Below are positions 41,723-49,302 of a stretch of 50,861 nt of DNA, piece after piece (within the stretch, counting starts at the first letter, position 1; each line of letters begins with the position of its first letter). The notes under the pieces were generated by a model, which worked only from the letters and a program-made list of their open reading frames with translations, made no database searches and was not told where the DNA came from. The translations under genes and the position numbers were made by a program. The stretch comes from JACCZR01 sp963844805 (GTDB lineage: Bacteria; Actinomycetota; Thermoleophilia; Solirubrobacterales; Thermoleophilaceae): assembly GCA_963844805.1 (NCBI GenBank), contig CAWJPU010000010.1:1-50861 (forward strand), given 5' to 3'.

Positions 41723-42687
41723 GCGAGGCGCGCGGCGGCGTCGAGCTCGAGGTAGCCCGGGTAGGCCACGGGCTCCAGGAAGCGGGCGGCGCCGGCGATC
41801 ATCGCTGCGTTGTCGGTGCACAGGTCCACGGGAGGGACCCACACCGATACCCCCATCTCGCGCGCTGAACCCCGCAGCTCCGAGTTCGCGGCCACGCCGC
41901 CGCCCAGCGCGAGGCGCTCCAGCCCCTCGCGCTCCAATGCCTGCTCGATCCGGTTGATCAGCGACTCCACGATCGCGCGCTGGTACGAGGCGGCCAGGTC
42001 GGCCCGATCGGCCCCTGGCTCGTCGCGCAGCCGGTACAGCAGCGCCGTCTTCAGGCCGCTGAAGGAGAAGTCGAGGCCATCGCCGGGCGCCGCGCGCGGG
42101 AAGTCGTGTGCCGCCGGATCACCCCCCTGGGCCAGGCGGTCCAGCTCCGGTCCGCCGGGGTAGGGCAGCCCCAGCAGCCGGGCGCCCTTGTCGAACGCCT
42201 CCCCGGCGGCGTCGTCGAGCGTCTCGCCCAGCACGGAGTAGGTGCCGGGGTCGTCCACGCGCGCGAGGAAGGTGTGGCCCCCGCTGGCCACGAGCACGAG
42301 GTAGGGCGGCTCGATCGGATCGTCGCCGAGCGTGCTGGCCACGACATGGCCGTGCAGGTGGTCCACCGGCGTGAGCGGCAGCTCCCGCGCCGCGGCCAGC
42401 GCCTTGGCCGCCGAGACGCCCACCAGCAGCGCCCCGATCAGCCCCGGGCCGCGGGTCACCGCCACCCGGTCGACGTCGTCCAGCCCGGCGCCCGCCCGGG
42501 CCAGGGCATCGGCGATCACGGCGTCCATCAGCTCCAGGTGGTGGCGCGAGGCCACCTCCGGCACCACGCCGCCGAAGGGCGCGTGCGCAAGGCCCTGGGA
42601 GGACACGACGTTCGAGAGCACCTCCCCCGCCTCGCTGACGAGGGCGGCGCAGGTGTCGTCGCAGCTGGTCTCTATCCCGAGGATCAT
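41719..42687 (-). CDS. tsaD: tRNA N6-threonylcarbamoyladenosine transferase subunit TsaD
   Basis: Makes the t6A modification at position 37 of ANN-decoding tRNAs with TsaB and TsaE. MILGIETSCDDTCAALVSEA, VPEVASRHHLELMDAVIADA with the metal-binding His pair, GPGLIGALLVGVSAAKALAA, HLHGHVVASTL, and LALGGGVAANSELRGSAREM are all present. 322 residues, intact. The gap to the preceding rimI stop is filled by hairpin repeat copy C. Confidence 0.97.
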   Translation of the reverse strand: MILGIETSCDDTCAALVSEAGEVLSNVVSSQGLAHAPFGGVVPEVASRHHLELMDAVIADALARAGAGLDDVDRVAVTRGPGLIGALLVGVSAAKALAAARELPLTPVDHLHGHVVASTLGDDPIEPPYLVLVASGGHTFLARVDDPGTYSVLGETLDDAAGEAFDKGARLLGLPYPGGPELDRLAQGGDPAAHDFPRAAPGDGLDFSFSGLKTALLYRLRDEPGADRADLAASYQRAIVESLINRIEQALEREGLERLALGGGVAANSELRGSAREMGVSVWVPPVDLCTDNAAMIAGAARFLEPVAYPGYLELDAAARLA

Positions 42688-42693
42688 CGGCGG

Positions 42694-42730
42694 GGCGGTG
42701 CTCGCCCGACCAACGCTCGGGCTGCGCTCC
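42694..42730 (-). repeat. Hairpin repeat, short form (copy C)
   Basis: Minus-strand order: GGAGCGCA, stem GCCCGA, loop GCGTTGG, stem TCGGGC, then GAGCACCGCC. It occupies nearly the whole 52-base gap between rimI and tsaD, in sense orientation. Confidence 0.75.
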
Positions 42731-42739
42731 GTCCGCAGG

Positions 42740-43204
42740 TCAACCGGTGGCGGCGCGATCCGGCGCCGTGCGCCACATGATCAGGGCGTCCTCGCGGTTG
42801 TCGTGGTAGTAGGCGCGGCGGCGACCCGAGGAGCGGAAGCCGAAGCCCTCGTACATCTCGATCGCGGAGCCGTTGGAAGTACGGACCTCCAGCGTGTACT
42901 GCTCGCCCGGGCCGTCGGCCAGCTCGAACAGCCGCTCGATCAGGGCGGTGCCGATGCGCTGGCGGCGCAGGCGATCGTCGACGGCGACGTTCATCAGGTG
43001 CCACACGCGGTCGTAGCGCGCGCAGACCAGGTAGCCCACCAGCCGGTCCCCCCGCAGCGCCGCCAGGCAGATGCCGGACGGCTTGCTGAGCTCGAGCACG
43101 AACATCGCCAGCGACCAGGGGGTCGGGAACGCGCGCCGCTCGATCGCGATCACGCCGGGCAGGTCGGCGTAGGCCAGGCGGCGGATGTCGAGCGGCGGCG
43201 TCAT
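42740..43204 (-). CDS. rimI: Ribosomal-protein-alanine N-acetyltransferase RimI-like
   Basis: GNAT fold: MTPPLDIRRLAYADLPGVIA, AFPTPWSLAMFVLELSKPSG, the acetyl-CoA loop VDDRLRRQRIGTALIERLFE, and the RimI-type VRTSNGSAIEMYEGFGFRSS. The ATG at 43204 overlaps the tsaB stop; a longer upstream frame has no support. RimI between tsaB and tsaD is the common actinobacterial order. 154 residues, intact. Confidence 0.9.
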   Translation of the reverse strand: MTPPLDIRRLAYADLPGVIAIERRAFPTPWSLAMFVLELSKPSGICLAALRGDRLVGYLVCARYDRVWHLMNVAVDDRLRRQRIGTALIERLFELADGPGEQYTLEVRTSNGSAIEMYEGFGFRSSGRRRAYYHDNREDALIMWRTAPDRAATG

Positions 43205-43854
43205 CGGGGCTTGGCGTCCGGGAGTCGCAGGTAGTCGGGAAGCACGGTGGCGGGGGGCCTCGCGGGGACCCTGCGCGCCAGTCGGCACACGTTCAGGGCG
43301 CGGACCACGTGGGCCGGCGACCTGTCGGGCTCGACCGTGGCGCCGGCCGCCTCGAGTGCCTCCCGAAAATGTAACGCCCCGGTGCCCGCCGCCCGCGCTC
43401 CTGCGGCGTGGACGGCCAGCTCCTCGGGGGCCCGCGCCGCGGGCTCCAGCCGCTCCTCGCCGCCCTCGTACAGGGCAGCGAACACCTCGCCGCGACGGGC
43501 GTCGATCACCGGCAGCCGCAGCGGGTGGTCGATCCCCTCGGCCAGCGCCCGCAGGGAGGAGACGGGCCGCAGCTCCAAGCCGCGCGCGAGGGCCAGCGAG
43601 CGGGCGGTCGCCACCCCGATGCGCAGGCCGGTGAACGCGCCCGGCCCCACCCCCACGCCGATCGCCCCGACCTCGGCCCAGCCGAGGCCGGCGTCGTCCA
43701 TCAGCTGCCTGAGGCGCGGGAGCAGCTCGCTCGCGTGGCCGGGCCGCAGGTGGAGCTCCTCGACTTCCGGCACGTACTCGAAGCTCGCGCCGTCCTCGCG
43801 CTCGACGCAGACGGCGGTGGCCGCCGTGGAGGTGTCGAAGCCGACGAGGTTCAC
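43201..43854 (-). CDS. tsaB: t6A biosynthesis protein TsaB
   Basis: GTG at 43854: NLVGFDTSTAATAVCVERED, LHLRPGHASELLPRLRQLMD, IGVGVGPGAFTGLRIGVATA and PVIDARRGEVFAALYEGGEE are the TsaB landmarks. 217 residues, intact. Inactive actin-like partner that scaffolds TsaD. Overlaps tsaE by GTGA, so translation is coupled. Confidence 0.95.
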   Translation of the reverse strand: MNLVGFDTSTAATAVCVEREDGASFEYVPEVEELHLRPGHASELLPRLRQLMDDAGLGWAEVGAIGVGVGPGAFTGLRIGVATARSLALARGLELRPVSSLRALAEGIDHPLRLPVIDARRGEVFAALYEGGEERLEPAARAPEELAVHAAGARAAGTGALHFREALEAAGATVEPDRSPAHVVRALNVCRLARRVPARPPATVLPDYLRLPDAKPR

Positions 43855-44258
43855 CGCGTGACGGTCACCCGCCGGCGGTCGCCGCCCTCGTGCTCCAGCC
43901 GCACGCGCGCCGCCACCCGCAGCTCGGCGGGCTCGGCGATCTCCGGCCACTCCACGAAGCCGATGCGCTCGGGTGTCAGGTAGTCCTCCAGCACGCCGGG
44001 ATCCTCGTCGGCCAGCGAGCCGAGGCGGTACAGGTCGAGGTGCGCGATCTCGCCCTCGGCCCCGGGCAGCAGCTGGCCCAGCGTGAAGGTGGGGCTGGTC
44101 ACCGGGCCCCGGACGCCGAGGGCGCGGCACGCCCCGCGCACGAACGTGGTCTTGCCCGAGCCGAGCTCGCCGGACACGAGCACGACGTCCCCCGGCGCCA
44201 GCTGCCCGGCCAGCTCGGCTCCCGCCGCCTCGGTCGCCTGTGCGCTCTCGGTGATCAG
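43851..44258 (-). CDS. tsaE: t6A biosynthesis ATPase TsaE
   Basis: P-loop VLVSGELGSGKTTFVRGACR, then GPVTSPTFTLGQLLPG and HLDLYRLGSLADEDPGVLED and the FVEWPE motif. The conserved N-terminus (ITESAQATEAAGAELAGQLA) is in frame upstream of the first Met, up to a CTG at 44258 that overlaps the glycosylase stop. That CTG is the best start for a full-length protein of about 135 residues, although it is unusual. Drives the TsaBD catalytic cycle. Confidence 0.9.
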   Translation of the reverse strand: MITESAQATEAAGAELAGQLAPGDVVLVSGELGSGKTTFVRGACRALGVRGPVTSPTFTLGQLLPGAEGEIAHLDLYRLGSLADEDPGVLEDYLTPERIGFVEWPEIAEPAELRVAARVRLEHEGGDRRRVTVTR

Positions 44259-44911
44259 CCGAACAGGTCCATCTGCGTGGCGGGGTCCGGCCGCGGCTCG
44301 GGCTCGGGCTCGGCCTGCGGAGCCCGCGCGGCGATCAGGCCGGGCAGGCGACTGAAGTCCTCCCGCAGCTGGTCCAGCACGTTGGTCCCGCGCAGGGCGG
44401 CCGCGGGGTGGTAGAGCGGATACAGCTGCACCGTCCGCCCGCCCAGCTCGTGCTCCTGCGGGACGCCGTGAACGCGCGTGATGCCGGCGTTCGAGCGGGT
44501 GAGCAGCTTCAGCGAGAAGTTGCCCAGCGTGCAGACCACCTTGGGCTCGATCAGCTCGACCTGGCGGAACAGGTACGGCTTGCAGACCTCGATCTCGTCC
44601 GGCGTGGGGTCGCGGTTGTCAGGCGGCCGGCACTTGAGCACGTTGGTCACGAAGGCGCTCTGGCGGTCCAGGCCGATCTCGATCAGCAGCTGGTCGAGGA
44701 GCTTGCCCGCCCGGCCTACGAAGGGCAGCCCCTGCTGGTCTTCGTAGAAGCCCGGCGCCTCGCCCACGAACAGCAGGTCGGCGTCGGCGTTGCCGGCGCC
44801 GAAGACCAGCTTGGTGCGGGTGGAGATCAGCGGGCACTCGTGGTGGGACTGCATCTCGCGCATGAGCGCGATCAGCTCTTCGCGGCGCTCGGCCGCCGGG
44901 CGGTCGCTCAC
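44255..44911 (-). CDS. Family 4 uracil-DNA glycosylase ([4Fe-4S] type)
   Basis: Removes uracil from DNA. HECPLISTRTKLVFGAGNAD carries the first cluster Cys, LLFVGEAPGFYEDQQGLPFV the GEAPG active site, VCKPYLFRQVELIEPKVVCT two further cluster Cys, and YPLYHPAAALR the HPAA motif. GTG at 44911 overlaps the LysE-family stop. About 218 residues. A Glu/Pro repeat (EPEPEPRPDP) precedes the end MDLFG, which resembles a sliding-clamp-binding peptide (inference). Confidence 0.9.
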   Translation of the reverse strand: MSDRPAAERREELIALMREMQSHHECPLISTRTKLVFGAGNADADLLFVGEAPGFYEDQQGLPFVGRAGKLLDQLLIEIGLDRQSAFVTNVLKCRPPDNRDPTPDEIEVCKPYLFRQVELIEPKVVCTLGNFSLKLLTRSNAGITRVHGVPQEHELGGRTVQLYPLYHPAAALRGTNVLDQLREDFSRLPGLIAARAPQAEPEPEPRPDPATQMDLFG

Positions 44912-45534
44912 ACCGCGCGCCGCGAGCCGGTGAGGGCCGCCACGGCGCCGAGCCCGATCAGGACCACACCCGACGCGCGGTCCAGCCGCCGGCGCACCGC
45001 CGGGCTGCGGCGGATGCCCTCCGCCACGCTGCCGCCCACCAGGGCGTACATGCCGTCGCTGACGACGGCGATGGCGACGAACAGCAAGCCCAGGATCGCC
45101 GCCTGCAGCGACGCTGAGCCGGCGTCCGGGTCCACGAACTGCGGGAGGAAGGCCAGGAAGAACAGCGCGGTCTTGGGGTTGAGCACGTTCACCAGCACGC
45201 CCTGGCGGAAGACCTGGCCGTCGGGGGCGGCGGGCAGCGCGGGGGCCTCGCGGCTGCGCAGGCGGCTGACTCCCAGCCAGATCAGGTACGCGGCGCCGGC
45301 GTACTTGACCACGCCGAACGCGACGGCCGATGAGGCCAGCAGAGCCGACAGACCCAGCGTGGCGGCGGCCACGTGCACCAAGCCGCCGGCCTCGACCCCG
45401 AGCATGGAGACCAGGCCCGCGCGCCGGCCGCCCGCGAAGCTGCGGGCCAGGATGTAGAAGACCGAGGGCCCCGGGAACACGATCAGGGCCAGGCTTGCGA
45501 GCGCGAACACCGCCATCGTCTCGGGAGCGGGCAT
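44908..45534 (-). CDS. LysE/RhtB-family amino-acid exporter, 208 residues
   Basis: Six helices with the family signatures LIVFPGPSVFYILARSFAGG and VLVNVLNPKTALFFLAFLPQ. The ATG at 45534 is the first gene of the long minus-strand operon, and a TAGGAT box stands six bases before it, so the operon mRNA is probably leaderless. Intact. Substrate (Lys, Thr, homoserine or other) not deducible. Confidence 0.9.
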   Translation of the reverse strand: MPAPETMAVFALASLALIVFPGPSVFYILARSFAGGRRAGLVSMLGVEAGGLVHVAAATLGLSALLASSAVAFGVVKYAGAAYLIWLGVSRLRSREAPALPAAPDGQVFRQGVLVNVLNPKTALFFLAFLPQFVDPDAGSASLQAAILGLLFVAIAVVSDGMYALVGGSVAEGIRRSPAVRRRLDRASGVVLIGLGAVAALTGSRRAV

Positions 45535-45540
45535 GGCCTG

Positions 45541-45546
45541 ATCCTA
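45541..45546 (-). promoter_or_regulatory. -10 box of the lysE-tsa-rex operon, leaderless type
   Basis: TAGGAT on the minus strand, six bases before the ATG at 45534. Confidence 0.45.
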
Positions 45547-45619
45547 AATGCGGTCTAAGGCGGGCGATATCATTGCCGTAGGCCGCTACCCGCACGGCGC
45601 GGGAGTGGACCTCAGCCCC

Positions 45620-46378
45620 ATGAACCTCAGGACAGGCTCTTCGAGTCGCCCCTCCGTGGGCGTGGTCGGCGGCGGCCGTCTCGGCACGTCGCTGTGTCGT
45701 GCGCTGCGAGCGGCCGGCGTGACCGTCGACGGCCCGGTGGGCCGCGGCCAGGTCCCCCGGGGCGAAGCGATCGTGCTGTGCGTCCCCGACGCCGAGATCT
45801 CCGCGGCGGCAGAGGTCGTGACCGGAGCCGCGCCATACGTGGGCCACACCAGCGGCGCCACCCACCTCACGGCGCTGGAGCCCGCCGGCGTGGAGGGCTT
45901 CGGCCTCCATCCCCTGCAGACCTTCACCGGCGAGGAGGGCCCCGAGGCCTTCCAGGGCGCGGGGTGCGCCATCGCCGGGTCGAGCCCGGACGCGCTCGCC
46001 GTCGCGGAGGGCCTGGCGCAGGCGCTGGGCATGAAGCCCTTCGAGATCGACGACCGCGGGCGCGCCGCCTACCACGCCGCCGCCTCGGTGGCCTCCAACT
46101 TCCTCGTCACCCTCAAGGCCGCCGCCGAGCGCATCGCCGCCGGCGCGGACCTCCAGCCCGCCCAGGCCCGCGAGCTCCTGGCGCCGCTCGTGCGCCAGAC
46201 GGTGGAGAACTGGGCCGCGCTCGGCCCCGAGCGGGCCCTCACCGGCCCTGTGGCGCGCGGCGACGAGGAGACGGTGGCCGCCCAGCGCGCCGCCATCGCG
46301 GAGACTGCGCCCGAGCTCGTCCCCTTCTTCGACCTGATGGTCGAGCACACCCGCGAGCTCGCGAAGGTGCCGGCGTGA
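45620..46378 (+). CDS. Rossmann-fold DUF2520 oxidoreductase, 252 residues
   Basis: VGVVGGGRLGTSLCRALRAA is an NAD(P) fold. VLCVPDAEISAAAEVVTGAA and VEGFGLHPLQTFTGEEGPEA lead to an all-helical DUF2520 dimer domain (YHAAASVASNFLVTLKAAAE). Members resemble ketopantoate or pyrroline-5-carboxylate reductases and often precede panC; here panC overlaps by GTGA, so a role as the ketopantoate reductase of this operon is possible (inference). The start at 45620 was chosen over the upstream in-frame start at 45548. Confidence 0.85.
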   Translation: MNLRTGSSSRPSVGVVGGGRLGTSLCRALRAAGVTVDGPVGRGQVPRGEAIVLCVPDAEISAAAEVVTGAAPYVGHTSGATHLTALEPAGVEGFGLHPLQTFTGEEGPEAFQGAGCAIAGSSPDALAVAEGLAQALGMKPFEIDDRGRAAYHAAASVASNFLVTLKAAAERIAAGADLQPAQARELLAPLVRQTVENWAALGPERALTGPVARGDEETVAAQRAAIAETAPELVPFFDLMVEHTRELAKVPA

Positions 46379-47295
46379 TCACCGTCCGCACGGTCGCCGA
46401 GCTCCGCGAGGCCCTCAGCGGGGTCGGGAGCGACGGCCTGGTTCCCACGATGGGCGCCCTGCACGAGGGCCATCTGTCGCTCGTGCGGGGCGCGCGCCGG
46501 GACTGCGACACCGTCGTGGTCTCGGTGTTCGTCAACCCGGCCCAGTTCGGCGCTGGCGAGGACCTCGAGGCCTACCCGCGCGACGAGGCCCGCGACGCCG
46601 CCCTGCTCGAAGCCGAGGGCGCCGACGTCCTGTTCGCGCCCCCGCTGGAGGAGGTCTACCCGGCGGGCTTCTCCACCGCGGTGCGGGTCAGCGGCATCAC
46701 CGAGACGCTGGAGGGCGACAGCCGCGGCCCCGAGCACTTCGAGGGCGTGGCCACCGTCGTGCTGAAGCTGCTCAACATGGCCCGGCCGCAGGTGGCCTAC
46801 TTCGGCCAGAAGGACGCCCAGCAGGCGCTCGTCATCAAGCGCATGGTCCGCGACCTCGACGTGCCGGTCCGGATCGAGGTGCTGCCGACCGTGCGGGACC
46901 CCGACGGCTTGGCGCTGTCCTCACGCAACACCTACTTGTCCGATCCCGAGCGCCGTCAGGCGCTCAGCCTCAGCGGCGCCCTGCGCGCGGCCGAGGCCGC
47001 CGTGGCGCGGGGCGAGCTGGACGCTTCCAGCGTGCTCGCTGCCGCCCGTCACGAGCTCGAGGCCGCGGGCCTGGAGCCCGAGTACCTCGAGCTGCGCTCG
47101 GCCGAGGACCTCACCCCCGTCGAGTCGGTCAACGGCTCAACCCTCTTGGCGGTCGCCGCCCGTGTAGGGCGCGCCCGCCTCATCGACAACGTCGTGCTCG
47201 TATCGGACGGAGCGCAGGCCGGGGGTTGGCCGGCCGCCTGTCCTACCGGAGGTAGGGAGCACCGCCCGATCGACGATCAAGGAGGCAAGGCATGA
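46375..47295 (+). CDS. panC: Pantothenate synthetase with repeat-encoded C-terminal tail
   Basis: Joins pantoate and beta-alanine with ATP. VPTMGALHEGHLSLVRGARR (HxGH), VVSVFVNPAQFGAGEDLEAY, HFEGVATVVLKLLNMARPQV, FGQKDAQQALVIKRMVRDLD and LALSSRNTYLSDPERRQALS are all intact. A normal enzyme would end near ARLIDNVVL. Here the frame continues through hairpin repeat copy A (GAQAGGWPAACPTGGREHRP) to a TGA overlapping the panD start, adding about 28 residues. 306 residues in total. Confidence 0.95.
   Translation: MITVRTVAELREALSGVGSDGLVPTMGALHEGHLSLVRGARRDCDTVVVSVFVNPAQFGAGEDLEAYPRDEARDAALLEAEGADVLFAPPLEEVYPAGFSTAVRVSGITETLEGDSRGPEHFEGVATVVLKLLNMARPQVAYFGQKDAQQALVIKRMVRDLDVPVRIEVLPTVRDPDGLALSSRNTYLSDPERRQALSLSGALRAAEAAVARGELDASSVLAAARHELEAAGLEPEYLELRSAEDLTPVESVNGSTLLAVAARVGRARLIDNVVLVSDGAQAGGWPAACPTGGREHRPIDDQGGKA
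47209..47266 (+). repeat. Hairpin repeat, long form (copy A)
   Basis: GGAGCGCA, stem GGCCGG, loop GGGTTGG, stem CCGGCC, second hairpin CCTACC-GGA-GGTAGG, end GAGCACCGCC. At the panC/panD junction, in sense orientation and translated as the end of PanC. Confidence 0.8.
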
Positions 47296-47675
47296 GAAGG
47301 ACGATGCTCAAGTCGAAGGTGCACCGTGCGACGGTCACGGGTAGTGACCTCAACTACGTCGGCTCCATCACGATGGACTCCGACCTGCTCGAGGCGGCCG
47401 ACATCCGCGAGCACGAGCTGGTGCACGTGCTCGACATCGACAACGGCAACCGGTTCGAGACCTACACGATCGCCGGGGCCGCGGGGTCGGGGCAGGTGTG
47501 CGTGAACGGCGCCGCCGCGCGGCTGGTGCACTCGGGCGACAAGGTCATCGTCGTCTCCTACGCCGAGTACGAGGAGGCCGAGCTCGACGCCGGATACGAG
47601 CCGCGCGTGGTGCACGTCGACGGGTCGAACTCGATCGTCGACGTGGACGCCGCGGTCGGGGAGCTCCTGTCATGA
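47292..47675 (+). CDS. panD: Aspartate 1-decarboxylase proenzyme
   Basis: Makes beta-alanine. MLKSKVHRATVTGSDLNYVG then SITMDSDLL shows the self-cleavage Gly-Ser bond that yields the pyruvoyl group. GNRFETYTIAGAAGSGQVCV and GDKVIVVSYAEYEEAELDAG complete the double-psi barrel. ATG at 47292 with GGAGG ten bases upstream, overlapping the panC stop. 127 residues, intact; overlaps panB by ATGA. Confidence 0.95.
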   Translation: MRRTMLKSKVHRATVTGSDLNYVGSITMDSDLLEAADIREHELVHVLDIDNGNRFETYTIAGAAGSGQVCVNGAAARLVHSGDKVIVVSYAEYEEAELDAGYEPRVVHVDGSNSIVDVDAAVGELLS

Positions 47676-48574
47676 GCCACGCACCGGAGCGCAAGGGCCG
47701 GCCGATGACCCTCACCCGGCTGGCCGAGAAGAAGGCCCTGGGCGAGCCGCTGGCGATGGTCACCGCCTACGACTACCCCAGCGCCCAGGTGGCCGAGGAG
47801 GCCGGCGTGGACGTCGTCCTGGTCGGCGACTCCGGCGCCATGACCGTCCTCGGCTACCCGACCACCGTCCCCGTCACGACCGACGAGCTGCTGATGCTCG
47901 CCGCCGCCGTGCGCCGGGGCCTGACGACCCCGTTCCTGGTCGGCGACCTGCCCTTCGGCTCCTACGAGGTCTCCGACGAGCAGGCCATCGAGACCGCGCA
48001 GCGCTTCGTCAAGGAGGCCGGCTGCGACGCGGTCAAGCTGGAGCGCGGCGGCACCTCGGTGCATCGCGCCCGCGCGATCGCCGACGCCGGCATCCCCGTC
48101 ATGGGGCACGTCGGGCTCACCCCGCAGACCGCGACCGCCCTCGGCGGCTACCGCTCACAGGGGCGGACGGCCGAGCGGGCTCTCGACGTCGTCCGCGACG
48201 CGGTCGCCCTGCAGGAGGCCGGCTGCTTCTCGATCGTGTTCGAGGCGGTGCCCAGCGCCCTGACCGAGCTGCTGATGCCGCGGATGGAGATCCCGGTGAT
48301 CGGGATCGGCGCCGGCGGGTCGACGGACGGCCAGGTGCTCGTGTTCCACGACCTGCTCGGGATCTACGACGGCCACGCCGCGCGGTTCGTGAAGCGCTAC
48401 GCGGACATCCGCGATCAGATGATCGCCGGGGTGTCGGCCTTCGCGGAGGACGTGCGCGCGCGCCGCTATCCCGAGGAGGAGCACGGCTACACGATGGCCC
48501 CTGACGAGATCGACCGCCTGCAGGCGCTGCTCGAGCCCAGCGGGGAGCCCTTCACGGGCGGTCCCAGCCTGTAG
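47672..48574 (+). CDS. panB: 3-methyl-2-oxobutanoate hydroxymethyltransferase
   Basis: Forms ketopantoate. MVTAYDYPSAQVAEEAGVDV, LVGDSGAMTVLGYPTTVPVT with the metal Asp, VKLERGGTSVHRARAIADAG, MGHVGLTPQTATALGGYRSQ and IGIGAGGSTDGQVLVFHDLL are intact. About 300 residues with a short extra N-terminus before the family start; an internal ATG (PMTLTRLAEKKA) is an alternative. Last gene of the pantothenate operon. Confidence 0.95.
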   Translation: MSHAPERKGRPMTLTRLAEKKALGEPLAMVTAYDYPSAQVAEEAGVDVVLVGDSGAMTVLGYPTTVPVTTDELLMLAAAVRRGLTTPFLVGDLPFGSYEVSDEQAIETAQRFVKEAGCDAVKLERGGTSVHRARAIADAGIPVMGHVGLTPQTATALGGYRSQGRTAERALDVVRDAVALQEAGCFSIVFEAVPSALTELLMPRMEIPVIGIGAGGSTDGQVLVFHDLLGIYDGHAARFVKRYADIRDQMIAGVSAFAEDVRARRYPEEEHGYTMAPDEIDRLQALLEPSGEPFTGGPSL

Positions 48575-48641
48575 GGGGCACCGCGACTTGGGTACGGGCG
48601 GCCTGTTGTAACCCCCGATACCCGACTAGGAGGCACTTCCA

Positions 48642-49247
48642 ATGCGAAGGATCCTTCGCCGGCGCCCGTCGCCGGCAATGGCGGTTGCGCTCGTGGCGCT
48701 GTTCGTCGCCATGAGCGGCGTGGCGTACGCCGCGAACACCATCCACAGCCGCGACATCGTGAACGACGCAGTGACCACCGCCGACATCCAGGGCGGCGGC
48801 GGCCGAACCGGCACCATCAAGAACCGCGACACGAATGCGTTGCTCGCGATTCCGAAGGGCTACGCGTCGATCGACGCCGGGCACCTCGCCGCGCGTCCTC
48901 AACTACGGCGGCCAGCAGACCTCGACCTCGTCGGGCGTTTCGGTCGCTCGCGTGTCTACACGGCGTGTACGACGTCACGTTCAACGCGAACACCGGGACC
49001 GGCCGGTTCCTGAAGGTCGACAGCGTCGAGGACCTCTCGTTCGCGACCAGCGGCCAGAAGTCCGGCGCGGCGCCCGGGGGCAACGACCCGCAGCCCGGCC
49101 TCGAGCCGATCGTCTCGGTCGTGCGAACCCGCTCCTCGGCCAGCGAGAACCAGGTCAAGCTGCGGGTGACGCGTGGAGGACGACACCGGCGGCAAGACGG
49201 ACAACGCTGAGTTCAGCGTCTTCTTCTACAGCCGCACCGTCAACTAG
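48642..49247 (+). CDS. RRPSPAM-type secreted protein (frameshifted)
   Basis: Strong ribosome binding site (TAGGAGGCACTTCC) before the ATG at 48642. The N-terminus MRRILRRRPSPAMAVALVAL with FVAMSGVAYA is a signal/anchor sequence shared with the gene at 50337. A linker of short repeats follows (SRDIVNDAVTTADIQ), then a beta-rich C-terminal domain (YDVTFNANTGTGRFLKVD and EPIVSVVRTRSSASEN, then DNAEFSVFFYSRTVN). Indels near 48895, 48955 and 49170. The family is abundant in Thermoleophilia and probably cell-surface; function unknown. Confidence 0.6.
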
Positions 49248-49263
49248 CGGGTTGGATCCACAG

Positions 49264-49290
49264 CGCGCCGGCCCCTCGTGGGCCGGCGCG
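49264..49290 (+). terminator. Perfect 11-bp hairpin
   Basis: CGCGCCGGCCC-CTCGT-GGGCCGGCGCG, 16 bases after the stop at 49247, with no T tract. It is directly followed by the -10 box of yjbQ, so terminator and promoter are adjacent. Confidence 0.6.
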
Positions 49291-49296
49291 TAGGAT
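49291..49296 (+). promoter_or_regulatory. -10 box of yjbQ, leaderless type
   Basis: TAGGAT, six bases before the GTG at 49303. No ribosome binding site. Confidence 0.45.
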
Positions 49297-49302
49297 CGGC
49301 CG

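Noticed and set aside
44258..44260. Shorter TsaE start at the first Met just before the P-loop
   Set aside because: It would remove the conserved N-terminal strand and helix of the family; the in-frame CTG overlapping the glycosylase stop fits better.
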